Source of the DNA: Sialis fuliginosa
Lineage: Eukaryota > Arthropoda > Insecta > Megaloptera > Sialidae
Assembly: GCA_961205875.1 (NCBI GenBank)
Contig: OY540812.1
Location: 13,640,001 to 13,704,000 of the forward strand
Direction: 5' to 3'
Length of the DNA: 64,000 bases
Part shown: positions 37,261-49,699 of the stretch, piece by piece
Layout: every line of letters begins with the position of its first letter
How positions within the stretch are numbered: position 1 is the stretch's first letter
The notes under the pieces: model-generated
What the model was told of the DNA's origin: nothing
Databases searched by the model: none
What the model saw: only the letters and a program-made list of their open reading frames with translations
Position numbers and translations under genes: made by a program

Positions 37261-40200
37261 TTTCTTCTGTTCGTCATGAATCATGCAAGAAAATGTGACG
37301 AGAATAATAATTATTATGTGGAACTATAATATCTGACTAATATTAACGTTACCTACGATACTTTCAAACAAATCAATACAAGCTACCTATGTATATCTTC
37401 ATCATTTTCTTAAATGTTAAAATTTCGTCAATTCCAGTGTAAATTTTATTATATTAATTAAACGTATAGGCCTATTAACCTATTATGTAATGTCTAGTCC
37501 ACACGCTCACAATATCTGCCTTACTGTTTGTTAAGTTCCACGCTAACAGGTATTTAATTTTTATGTTTTATAAACAGGGATACTCGATTGATAATATAAT
37601 ATGTAACCAATATTTATCCTCTAAATAAATTAAAAAGAATGTTTGAATTTTTTATGTAAAAAATAGAATTCGCACGAGATCGATACTTTTTTCGGACTCG
37701 TCTTATCAAAACTAACCAACCTCTCTTCGCCCGAATAGATTGCCCTAACTAATGACAGTTAACGTGTATATAATTAGAGCATCAACTTTATTCTGAATAG
37801 CTATGTATAAGTATACGTGATTTTTGACAACTGTGACGTCATTCCGGCTTATTCTTCAATACGATTAAAATTTAGTGCAAAGTATTAAAATTTATGTTCG
37901 AGTGTAAAAAGTGCATACAATAAAATTTTTAGTGCAATTATATATAACCCATAAAATATTTAGAATATAATCACCGTGTGCATTTAGAAGTAAAAATGAT
38001 TAAGTCAATTATTATATTTCAATAATTCAACATTAGAGCTAAAATAAAATTAAAGGTAAAACAATATCGCAAGTATACAATCATGTAAATAAAATACAAT
38101 CTGTTTTTTTCGCAAATCCGCTTCGCCGATACATCAATAAAACGTTTATAAATAACAAACATATATCATTAAAGTTAAATAACGTGTCCGTTCACTTGAT
38201 AGGCAAATTTCTCATCGATTTTATTAAAACAGTTATGTTTTGGCATCTATTTTAACATGTCTCTATGTTAAAAACACGCCATATTTACATGTAACAAAAG
38301 GAAATTAACATAAACGATTGTGTGTGCATATTTTTAGGTTTCGAGGCAAAGGTTACAATTCAATGTTAAAACCATCGTATTTTCGGATCGCCTGTACATA
38401 TTTGGTATACATACTTCACCCACTATTTCATTGTTGCATTCTGTTTTGGTAGCGCCCGCCTCCTTCTGCATGTTTATTACTGGAAACATAACATGTAAGG
38501 GAACACAAGGTCCTCGGTAATGTTTTTTAAACGCCTTCCACTGTCTTCTCTGCAGTAATATTTATGCAACAAACGTTGTTTTTGTCTGAACCTCGAATGA
38601 AATAAATGCGATGTAAAACATAATAAGTTTATACAAACTAATTAGGATATGGAGTGAGCAAATACTTTTGACAGAGGGCTTGATTGAATATTATAAATTA
38701 TCAGACCAGCAGTCCTGTTTTAATTTTCACCCATTCAACGGTTAAGAAACAGTACTAATGTATGAAATTTTGGACAAAATTCGGAATCTTTGGGGTGAAA
38801 AGAGTTCAAAGGTGATCAATTCTTGATCGAATATAAAAATCCTCAAATTTTTTATGTCGAATATTTTTCGAGTAATACGCTTTTAAAATTATAAATAGTT
38901 ACCAAGTGATTCTTGGCTAACTAATTTCAAATTATTGTCACGGGTCAGACTAATTATTCAGGTAGGTCGGGTGTGGCCGGCTTTTGCCCACGTCTGGATT
39001 AGGAGGTGATTATGATTAATAAATAAATATATATATAAAAGGGCTGTACATGAGACGAGAGGTAATAAGTCTCGTTTTGTTTTGGTTTTAAATTTTACTA
39101 ATGTATAATAATAATATATTATTAGTTATATTAATTGTAATGAACATTACAAACAATTTTCGAAAAAAATATTCCGAACAATAAATTATTTTATTGACAA
39201 TAAATATACGAATAAATCTAAAAATAAAAATAAGATAAGCTTTTTTATATGCATATACATAGTACGTCTATACATACGTACAATGTAGGTATATATTTAT
39301 ATTTCTAATTTATAAAATACAAAGGTATGTAGCTATATATCTACATTGAATATTTTTGTTAAAAATGTATTAAACATTCTTTAAAAAAATATTTAATCTA
39401 GTTAATAGTATAAACAAAACAATGAAAATCAGTATTTTAAAGTTTTTGTGTGTTCTACGAATAAATGCATAGTTTAGGTACTTATTGTTAGTTCAATTAT
39501 TTAACGACATATTCTTTCATGGTAACAAAAACAATTGGTAAAAGATTTCACAGTAAACAGTACCTATATTCTCCGTTTGCTTCCGTGGGCAAGATAAAAG
39601 ATTATGAAGATATCGCGAAGTACGACTTTTTTTGTTTTATTGCCTTCTGGCGTTCATGTTAAAAACAACATAAAATTTCAGTCAAGATGTGAGAATCAGA
39701 TATTTCTCAAATATTACAGTTCCGTGACTTTAAGACGTTTAAAAATAGTTCCATATCTTATTTTGAATATTTTACAGTTCTTATTCACATAATCTCATGT
39801 TTATAAACACACTCACATGTTTCTAAGTTTAATAAAATTTTGATTTTATAGATAACTAGAGGAAACATGTAAAATTGTGAGAAAACGTTTCCTACGGATA
39901 ATTATTCCTATCATTTTCCAAGTATTTTTATTTATTTAAATATTGTAATAAAAAGAAATAAGAAGTTAATAGAGCTCGCACCAGACGATACTAGCTTAAT
40001 TTTTGAAGAAATGAGATGAAATCAGTTTAAATTTTGTTGAGATGAGACCGAGACGATATCAACTGTATTTATTCAGAGTATCAGTTAAGAGATTGTCAAT
40101 AATTATTATTTCAACATGATTATAGATGTGTTTTTGCTAGATAGGTACAATGCAAATGGGTGTAGATACATATATGTATGTGAATTTTCATTGATACTAC

Positions 40201-40560
40201 GAAATCGAGACGAAAGTGTTAGACTGTCAGAGTTATAAAAGAGGATACATATAAACCTCTTCTCATCTCATGTAAAATTCTATACAAGTTAAATTAAAGT
40301 GTTCTTCAATTTATACTTTGTTAAGGTATTTCTCGGGGAGCTATGTTAGAAAAAGATAAATATTGCGCGACTCGTGTAATTTCTCAGAAAATTAAAAAGT
40401 AATCAGGAATAAGGACAAATAACCTAAAAAAAGATTATAAAAAGCTCCATTCACCATTCTAAATACTGAAATAATTCGACTGGAGCTTCTTTTTTACAAA
40501 ATTTGGTCTTAATACTATTAATATTTTTAAAATTTTTCAAGAAATACTCTTATAGATAAT
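37261..40560. other. Non-coding stretch
   Basis: AT-rich. 38930-39010 (GGTCGGGTGTGGCCGGC) reads like a SINE/LINE tail fragment. The CRE at 37834-37841 is the only clean motif. No exon found. Confidence 0.35.
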
Positions 40561-40564
40561 ATAT

Positions 40565-40940
40565 CCCCGGGAAAAATAGGTAATATCTACGTAACTCAAA
40601 TTAGATTAAAATTTCGAAATATTTTATGTAATTTGATATTTGTCTTCGTCGATTAGAGTGGATCTACTTATAAATCTATCTATAGTAGATATACGTAAAT
40701 CAAAATTTTCATTGCATCTTTAGTTTTTAGATCTATGTAGTACATCTCCGTAAATCTACACAGATCCACGTTGATCTAAGAAGATCCACATAGATCTGTG
40801 TAGATCAGCCCCAAAATGCAGATCTACAGAAATCTATTCAGATCTCTCTATTTTTTCCAGGGTAGATCTAATAAAGTCTAAGTAGGTCTCCTTATACATC
40901 CGTAGTTCTATTCCAAAATTTAGATCTACGTAGATCTAAT
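40565..40940. repeat. Degenerate GATCTACGTA-type array
   Basis: From about 40660 the words AGATCTA, TAGATCT, GATCCAC and ATCTACGTA recur every 10-16 bp on both strands (for example TTAGATCTACGTAGATCTAA near the end). Flanking words CCCCGGGAAAAATAG (40565) and CTATTTTTTCCAGGG (to 40862) are near reverse complements, so the array may lie inside or at the edge of a transposon. Confidence 0.55.
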
Positions 40941-41554
40941 CTATTTTTTTCGGTTCACTATCAAGAGTTTACAGAACAAATTATGTAATAATTTTATATT
41001 GTTCTTAAACATATTCAATGTATGTAATTTTATTAGCTTTGTCATAAAGAGGCTTTCTTTAAAAAACCATGGCAGCTGTTATGTGTCCGTATTTAGATAC
41101 AATATTACGTATTATGTATAACTACATATAATGCAATTCAATGATATCATGCATTTTACATATATTATACAGGTATGTCACAATAAATAAAATTTGCAAT
41201 ATCTATTGTTTACAAATAAGTATTTGTCAAAAAATTATTAATAACTGTCGATCAATACGTGAATATATTTATTTATCAAATTAAACAATATTTAAGTAGC
41301 TCCGTGCAAATACAATTAACATGATTTATTTCTTGCATGATTTGTTTATAAACAATAGGTATTGTTAAATGGTTCTTTTATCAGCAAAGGGAAATATTTT
41401 AAAATTTCCATTTACTATAAAATTAAGCATTGTATAATAAATTTAATATTAGAATTTTTTTAATAATAATTTAATCATAATTATTTTAGTGTTAAAAAGA
41501 TTTATACTTTTATGTGTCGGTAAAAATAGATTTTATTTACCTATTTATATAAAT

Positions 41555-41716
41555 GAGGAGGTAAGTTCCAAAACTTGTCGCGCCATTTTTGAAAAATCGA
41601 GATGCAGTGGATTATACACATAGGTATAATTTATTTTATAAATTAATATTATAGAGGTATAATATAATGATAACAATAAAAAAACAAAAATAACGAGTTT
41701 TGGAACTCACCTCTTC
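41555..41716. mobile_element. MITE, 162 bp
   Basis: Terminal inverted repeats GAGGAGGTAAGTTCCAAAAC and GTTTTGGAACTCACCTCTTC differ at two positions. AAAT flanks both sides (41551-41554 and 41717-41720), suggesting a 4-bp duplication, though AT-rich flanks weaken this. Family not assigned. Confidence 0.7.
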
Positions 41717-42067
41717 AAATGTATTTGCAAATTACTAAATATTGATTTAAACGTTTAAATAACTTGTGAATTAGATAAATAAATATTATACCGGAAACAC
41801 CGATAACATACATAAAATATAAATAATATCAATTAGGGCTTTAAAAGTGATAATGTATCATATTCGTACATACATGTATAAAGGTCATAATCGCCATAAC
41901 ATATCACACTAATAATAAATAGCGCCATTTTTTTTAGATTTCAACTGTGATAGATATACATACATACTACTGCATTTTCTTATATATAAACGAGTGAAAA
42001 TAAGATAAAATTTCTTTAGTTTTTTAAATTTAAATATTATATATTTTTAAATTAAATGAACAATATA

Positions 42068-42330
42068 CAGTGTGTCCCAGGATAGTGTAACAATTGAAAG
42101 TGTTATTTTTTTTAATTCTCTGAAATTCAGTATAGGGTTACAAAATTGCATTCTTAACACTTTAGTGGATTATTTTGGAAAATATAGCTGGGTTGTTCTT
42201 GGTTATTTTTACAACTTTGCTTTGTAAAACATCCTGTAGAAGACCAAATCAACTAATTTTCGTCAAGCAGGACTCGATCTCCAAAATTTTTGTTCATTAG
42301 ATCTCTTGTTACATATCCTGGGACACACTG
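42068..42330. mobile_element. Tc1/mariner-type MITE, 263 bp
   Basis: Starts CAGTGTGTCCCAGGATAGTG and ends with TATCCTGGGACACACTG. TA (indeed TATA) stands on both sides, as for Tc1/mariner insertions. This terminus is widespread in insect genomes. No coding capacity. Confidence 0.75.
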
Positions 42331-43032
42331 TATATAAAAGTGTATGCTATTTTTTATTTTTACTGACGTTTTGTTGTATTGTGCACTATTGACATAAAAT
42401 TACATGAATGTGATATTTTATTGTTTGTTTCAGTAAATAGGTACAAATTTTATCACTATTACTTGCATTTTTGTTATTTACGTTAGTTTAAAAACCATTG
42501 CGAAATTCAATACTTCATTATTATTACATATCTAGATGCATATAAAAATGTTACCTATATAATTGTTAGTGTGGTAATTATAGATTATTATTTCGAAAAA
42601 TATAAAACAAGATGATTCTTATCTTATATGATAAGCATTTACGTGCAACTTTATTTACTTTTTTGTAAAAAAATATTTGTCGCGATCCTTAAAAATTGAT
42701 AAGACAAAAACTTAAATACTGTATACATAAATATTTATTTAAAAAAAATCTCTATGCTAATTTAAATACTTGTTTAAAATAACATAAATATGTATCTGTA
42801 CCTGTATAATAATGAATTAATTTATCAATCCAATTGATATGAAAAGGTATCTAAATTTTTAGTTTTATTCACCATAAAAAGCAGTGAACATTTTCTCATA
42901 GGTAATACGTGTATAACTCACACAAAATTAATAGTTAATAAAAACATATTTAAGAATAAATTGATTACAGAAAACAAACAAATAAATAATTTTACTTCCA
43001 CCCGTTACTTTCCAATCAGTGAGATGCTACAC

Positions 43033-43083
43033 TTGAAATTGGTTTTGACTTTTTCGCTTATTATGTGCGGCTACCGCGGTCAT
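43033..43083 (-). CDS. Possible alternative first exon
   Basis: On the - strand an ATG with a purine at -3 (GGCAATGACC) starts 17 codons (MTAVAAHNKRKSQNQFQ). The frame ends at a weak donor-like CAA|GTGTAG in phase 0, which would splice in frame to exon 7926-7997. It is richer in GC than its surroundings. Against it: the donor is poor, and read without splicing the frame stops two codons later (TAG). This is a weak candidate for an alternative start of the minus-strand gene. Confidence 0.2.
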
Positions 43084-43332
43084 TGCCTCTCTCCTTTCTC
43101 CTTGTAAATAAACGTTGCTGTCGTTTAGAATGTGACTGTACCCTATGTATGTGTATGTGTGCATATGTCCATACACCCTTTCACTAAACATAGAGCAGTC
43201 AAAACACAAACAGGTAAATAATAAATAGTGCATGTGTATCAATATGAGATTATCAGGTGTAATATTTTTTATCAATAAATTATTTATTGGTATCTGTAAA
43301 ATAACAAGATATTTTTTAATGTTATTTTTTTA

Positions 43333-43728
43333 GTGTTCCATTTTAATTTCCCCAGATCAATATCTCGGAAACTAAGCAAAATGGTGAAAAATGTTTTGGA
43401 TCAAAGTTGTAGCATTTCGCGGGGGACATTTATTATTGCTATGGGTTTTTATAATTTATGGGGATTTTATGTGGTAACTTTTTTTTTCAAATAGTAACCT
43501 ATATTTTCTATTGCAGAATCGTAATTTATGAAAAAAATAAGCAACTTTTATCCAAAATTTTTAGAAAATATAAATTTTTCACGATATTACCCCATAAACC
43601 CCATAAACTATAAAAACCCATAGTAAAAATAAATGTCCCCCTCGAAATTTTACAACTTTTTCTGAAATATTATTTACCATTTTGTTTAGTTTTCGAGATT
43701 TTGGCCTGGGGAAATTAAAATGGAGCAC
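43333..43728. mobile_element. Foldback DNA element, about 396 bp
   Basis: Arms of roughly 143 bp (43333-43475 and 43586-43728) are imperfect reverse complements. The ends are GTGTTCCATTTTAATTTCCC and GGGAAATTAAAATGGAGCAC. The long arms with a spacer of about 110 bp would give a long double-stranded RNA if transcribed. Confidence 0.75.
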
Positions 43729-43739
43729 CCGGTATATTT

Positions 43740-44907
43740 AAAGCGGGGATAATTCTTTATTGTTTATACAATGTTATAACAATGTTTGCAAGATGAGAAT
43801 GGCTTCATTTTTTTCGAAACGATACCAGTTAAATTTTTTATAAATCGATATCGGCTTTGATATTTTACCGGTCGAAAATGTCAGTTATAAAAATTAATTT
43901 AAAAAAATCTCTATGTAATAATATTTGTAATATAGGTAGTTACTAATATTTCATTAATGCTTACAAAAAAATATTAACTATAGTATAAGCTATCATAACC
44001 ACGAATAAAGACGTGTTTCAGAAGATACTTTTTCTTATTAGGTAATACTGTCGAGTTTTTTTTTATTAGTGCTTTTAAGAAAGTAAAAATGCATACATAC
44101 TAATTTATCCATCTCCAGACAGACAGATATAATATATTTCTGTCGTGACCTTCCCTCTTCATTTCTCATACCCTCGAAGCATATCACGTGTCACAAAACG
44201 GAAGTGGAACGTCGGATGCAGCCCTCTACTACTCATCTTAATGAGTTAGTGATCTCAGAAACTCAGAATCACTTATACACTTATGTTACGCTCAATGAAT
44301 TTTGTACGAATTTTATGCACTGAATTTTCTCGCCGAATTTCTTTCCCATGGTTTACTTTAATAAACATTGTATGTGCATGTTGCATGCAGATCTGATGAT
44401 GATCTATTCTATTTGCTGCAGTTTCTGTGACTGTTCTGATCTTAAATTTTTATAGTTTAGTGGGACAGTAATAGAAAAGTTTTAAACACGGTAATTTTAT
44501 GCCACGTTTATGGCATTCAAATGACTCGACTTCACAAATTTTAGTGGGATTTTGCAATAATATAAATGTTAAAATATAAATAAGGTAGTGACACCAGTCT
44601 TGGCAAGGACCCGAGTAATGGCAAATTTTTATTTAAATGTACTGAATTAGAAATTTGTCTTAATATTTGATTACTACTAAATGTCTTACAGCGTTATTTG
44701 ATGACAATCGGCCAATAAGTGTCAAAATGGTGGACATTTAAACTAATTATTAGTATAATTTAATTATTAATTATTATATTATCATAGTAACTGCTTTACA
44801 TTGTTTCAAATTTTACGATTCTTTCTTTTATATCTTTTGTGTCGTACTACTTATCATTTTGTAATCATTAGCAAGTGTCCATCACTGCGTGCTCATTATT
44901 GGTTTTA
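43740..44907. other. Non-coding stretch
   Basis: Nothing recognised. 44150-44280 is a GC-balanced patch containing TATCACGTGTCAC. Confidence 0.35.
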
Positions 44908-44915
44908 CCTTTGCC

Positions 44916-45896
44916 CATGGGCGTAGCCAGGATTTTGTTCAGGGGGGGGCAAAAAATTTTATTTTTAAACCAATTGGTCGGCGTGTTTTGCCTAGGACCC
45001 CGAGGTAATGAAAAAAAGCTCTCACATTATTGTGGTAACCTTACCTAAAAAGTTTTATAAAAAAAATTTTTAATAAAAATATTTTAAATGGGCCTCAAAT
45101 TTTTTGCGTCTGGGACCTCGAAATGTGTAAGAACGGCTCTGATAAATGGCCATTAATGTAAACATTTGGTAAATCCTTTTTTTCTTAAATTTAATTCTAT
45201 CGTTTCGTTGCAATTTGGAACTTTGGCTCGTGAAAATCCGTGATTTTCATTAACTTAATAAATCAATTTTTTATTGTGTTTTTGATTATCATCGAGGAAT
45301 TGTAAAAGAGCTATGAAAAAATTAACATTTTCATTATTTATTAAATCTCTAGATAGGTGCGCAAAAAGTAACAATGAAAAGTCATTCTTTTTTTCATTTC
45401 TTCTTTTATTTTCGCCATATTTTTTTCAATCAATTAAATTTATATGTATGTGCATATCTTTTTAAAGACATAATCCTCTACAAAAATGTACTCTACGTTG
45501 CTATTTTGGTGTTTTTTTTTATTTATAATTTTTTTTTAATGTAAAAAATCGATCTAATTTGAATTGATAATATACATGTATAGTTGAAATATCAAAAAAA
45601 CTTTTTTTTGTATAAAAAGGATAAAAAGGCAATGACATGAATAATAGTTTACCCGCTATAACAAAAGATTGCAATAAAAAAAACAATGATATTTAAATTT
45701 TCGAATCTAAAAATGTCAATATTTAGCCAATGAACTGATTCATTTGTTACTTTTAGTTCACGAGCTAGGGGGAGGGGCAAACTAGTCTAGAAATATCCCT
45801 ATTTGGACAATAATACTGATTTACTTATTACTTTTTGTCCACAAGCTAGGGGGGGGGGCAAGCGCCCCCCCCTGCCCCACCCTGGCTACGCCCATG
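44916..45896. mobile_element. Non-autonomous element with 8-bp duplication, 981 bp
   Basis: Termini CATGGGCGTAGCCAGG and CCTGGCTACGCCCATG are perfect 16-bp inverted repeats followed by G-runs inside. The octamer CCTTTGCC is duplicated exactly (44908-44915 and 45897-45904). That fits hAT (or P-like) transposition. No transposase frame. This terminus is common in insects. Confidence 0.9.
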
Positions 45897-45904
45897 CCTT
45901 TGCC

Positions 45905-48900
45905 ATTACATTATTTGGGTACTTTGGTAATTAAATTGATTAAATAAAGAGTTACTTGTTTTATTAGTAACATGAGTTCATGAGAATTACAAAAACAAGC
46001 CCATTAATCCAAAAAAACGAAAACATTACATATTTTATTATCACGGTGCCAACAAGCCCCTGAATGCAAATTTAGTATATAATATTAGAGGGGTCAGTTG
46101 ACCTATATACCATCCCTCTACCCCGAATTAATAACTAAAAGAAAAGTTAGTTAAAATGACTTATGAAAAAATATACTAATAAAATGCATTTTTTATCCCT
46201 GAACCTTTTTATTAAATACATACTCGTACAATAAATGTAAATAATATAATATATAATAATACATTTCTTTAACAATAAGATTGCTATTGAAACGTGTATT
46301 TTAAACAATTTTGTAGTTAAGGGATCTGTACATATGTATAAGTAATAACGATAGGTCTTTTCTGTAGTTTATAGTAAGAATAGTAATGTAAACAAAAAAA
46401 TAAAAAATATGTATTTATTATTTATTTGGGCCTCCAAAACTGCCCCGGGCCTTATCTCAACGTTCACCATCGAAATCCTGTAAATCGAGACATTTATATC
46501 AAAGATATAAAAAATATCGTGTAAAACAAACTAAAAATTAGTAAAAATCTATTTCAAATTCTTTCAATCGTAATAAGTTGTAGAAATTTAATAAGTTTCG
46601 TGTAAATCCAGGGTTGTATGTATGTCTTTTCAAATTTATAACAAATTTTAAATGTGCCCTAAATATTTTTAAGACTGTATTATTAATAATTTGACCTTTA
46701 CAGTGTACAGCCCTGAGCGGTTAACAGGCATTCAAATCACCACTAAACCAACCGACTAAATATTAACATAGTAAAGTGTTAATGTATACTGTACTTATAG
46801 AATCTTTCTTTTTGTAAATAAAGTATTTAAAATATTTAGATAAGGATATAATTTCCCATACATTTGTTTCAAATACTGATAATAATAAGGAATTTGAACT
46901 ACTAATAAAATTAAATAATTATAATAATATAATATGATATTTGATCATGAACAAAAACAAAAAAAATTAATCACAGACAGAAGCCCAGATGCATAACTTA
47001 TAATTACTACTATTGTCAGTAATAGTTTCTTTTTCTATTAAAAATTATACTTTTCTAAATAACCCTAATCCGACTCTGTTAAAAGATATAAAAACGATTT
47101 TGAAGCACTTATTCAAACAATTAAATATATGATAAATAAACATTACGGTACATTACAACTTAATATTTATAGCTAGTATTTTGTTTGAAATATTATATTC
47201 CTCTTGTACCAAATAAAAACATATCACCGGTTATGATATGTTTATCGTTAATTAATTTTAATTTTTTACAGATAAAATATTTTACAGTATCGGAATAGGT
47301 TTTATATATAGTTATTGGATGTTTAGTTTTTATGCTTTCATTTACTTAGATCCGCATTAGTTTTAATTACTAATTGATTTTCATTAATTTGTATTTCTTA
47401 TTGCTATTAACTGTGCATATAATGTACATATTTGTTACTATGGTTAGTAATATTAATAACAAAATCATAAATAGTTTTTTTATACTATAGAGGGTAGGGT
47501 GTTTCCCAATTTCCCACATACCATTATTATTCATTTTTCAGTAATTTCAGTAATTTATGATATATAATGTACCAATACAGTAATTAACTAATTCTAATAA
47601 ATAATAAAAATATATACATTGCACATATAGCACAACCTCGATAAATTATGTTTTATGACTATATATTTATTAATCAGTAATGGAAACAACAGAAGAATTA
47701 TATACATTATAATTACACATTTTCATTAATATTTTTTTAATGTTATTATAATACTTTCTATATGTTATATTATTCGAAAAAATTATTGTATTAGAAAGTA
47801 TTAATATAAATATGTACTATGTTTAATAAATATTTTTATTACAATCTATCTAAATTCTAAATGTATAAAAAGCAATTTAAAGAATAACATACCTCAAATG
47901 TCGATATGTATAAATCCATTATTGCAATCAAAGCATATTATCATAATATAAAAAAAATAAAACTTCACTTAGCATATTATCCATTGTTAATAAGTTTACA
48001 TGTTTATAAGATAAAACACTCCACCTTATCACTAAAATATCTTAAAATTAATATTCATCATAATATTGTCAATTATCATATAAAATCAAAATAAAACACA
48101 TACATAATTGCAAAATAAAAACACGTATATTAAAAAACATGAATTAATTCAAAATAAAAATATTTATTTTTATAGAAATGTAAACATAAACATCACTTTT
48201 AAATTCGATTGTTGACAGTAGTTTTGCAACAATGGAGCGCCTAGTGACTTTTTACTAGTAACACGGCAAAGTGACTGTTCCTCAGGTGTTCAAGAAACCG
48301 TGTTAGTTGCATTCGAACTTAGAGACTACCGCAACAAAGACAAACATATGCATAAACATTCTAAATGTATATATCTATCACGTTTTCAAGACGACTTGTT
48401 TGTAATAAGTGTAGCAGGTATAGCATTTTATGCACTATCGTATTATGTTCTCTTTGTTTAGCAAGCTTATATGTAAATGAAATATATTATGGTAATATTG
48501 AAAAAAGAGAGACCATTAGAATTGAATAGTGCTTTGATGTACTTTCTTTATTTATGAGTATTTTATTACATGTTACATGTGTGTTTATATACGCATAATA
48601 CAAATTTTAGTGTCAGTATGAAATGGAGAAATTTTCATACATATCAGTTTAGATGTGCTGTCTCTGTCGTATGTGTATAATACAGGTTAATTACAGGTGT
48701 GTTATGAGTAATTCAAAAATATAGATATATGACCATGTGCGTCAACTCTAATTAATTTTAAATTTATCTATTTATTAGAAGTTATAGGTAAATTATAAGT
48801 ACGATATGGACGTGTAAAATAGAATGACGTTAGACTGGCTAGGCCTATACGTTAATGTTGTTGACACATTAATTTATATACGAGTAACATGTGAATCCAA

Positions 48901-48950
48901 ATTTTCTCTTCTGATCTCGTAAATATTTTCAATTTATGTATACTACTACA
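45905..48950. other. AT-rich non-coding stretch
   Basis: No exon or element resolved. 46435-46480 (GGGCCTCCAAAACTGCCCCG) may be a transposon scrap. 48215-48330 is GC-balanced and of unknown nature. Confidence 0.35.
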
Positions 48951-48951
48951 T

Positions 48952-49695
48952 GGGCTGAAAAGTATTTGACCTAACAATGAAAAAACGATTTTTTAATAAA
49001 AAAAACTCTTTTATTCTTCGACATAATCTCCATCTAGACTCTAGAGTCTAGACTAATCTTGAGTAATACACTTGTTCCAACATTTCGATACTGGTCTTGT
49101 AGTGTTTTGCGTCAAGTCCCTCAAAATAGGCGTTTGTTTCCAACTCGACACCTCTTCATTAGAGTAAAATCTTTTGCCAAAGAGCCACATTTTCAATTTC
49201 GGAAAAAGGTAGTGGTCAATTGTTAAATTGTTAAAAAACGCGGTATCCATCGCGCGCAAAGCTTTTTCATATGTAAACATTTGTTAAGGATATAACCAGC
49301 ACGTTCCTTTGAGATACTTATGGTATGACCTAGCTCACTTTGCGATCATTCAACACAATTTCACGAATTTTTCTAATGTTTTCTGGAGTAACTGCATCAT
49401 TTGGCGTGGTGCATCATTTGTGCTCGTACGGTCCGACGAAACTCAGTAAACCAATATTTTCCGGTTAAATTAGCTAGGGCAGATGTGCCGAACTCTTATC
49501 AAGCCATTCCTTTGTTTGGAAGGTATTTTCCCCATCAAAAAACAATGTTTAATCAAAACACGAAATTCACTTTTTTCCATGTAGCGTTACTTCGAAGGCT
49601 GTAACTTTTGTAATTTTTGGTTGGTACTTTATGGGAAGCATAAGAATTTTTTATTTATGTCGCCATCTGTATGTCAGGCCAATGTAGTATTTACC
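48952..49695 (-). mobile_element. Decayed, internally deleted mariner
   Basis: The left end GGGCTGAAAAGTATTTGACC is a mariner-type terminus. A degenerate reverse copy (GTCAGGCCAATGTAGTATTT) lies at about 49674. Between them the - strand carries the two ends of a mariner transposase. The element is about 740 bp instead of roughly 1.3 kb, so the middle, with most of the catalytic core, is lost. Confidence 0.8.
49053..49580 (-). pseudogene. Mariner transposase pseudogene
   Basis: On the - strand it opens MEKSEFRVLIKHCFLMGK, the standard mariner N-terminus. After frameshifts come fragments of the helix-turn-helix region (TPENIRKI..., ISKERAGYI), then directly the C-terminal part (HYLFPKLKMWLFGKRFYSNE). 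About half of the roughly 345-codon reading frame is missing, including the first two catalytic Asp residues. Several frameshifts and a stop make it non-functional. Confidence 0.8.
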
Positions 49696-49699
49696 CAGA

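Noticed and set aside
46608..46713. Short hAT-like unit with CAGGGTTGTA / TACAGCCCTG ends
   Set aside because: Ends match only weakly and the flanking octamers differ, so it is not supported.
49401..49604. Plus-strand 67-codon frame
   Set aside because: Antisense shadow of the mariner transposase pseudogene.
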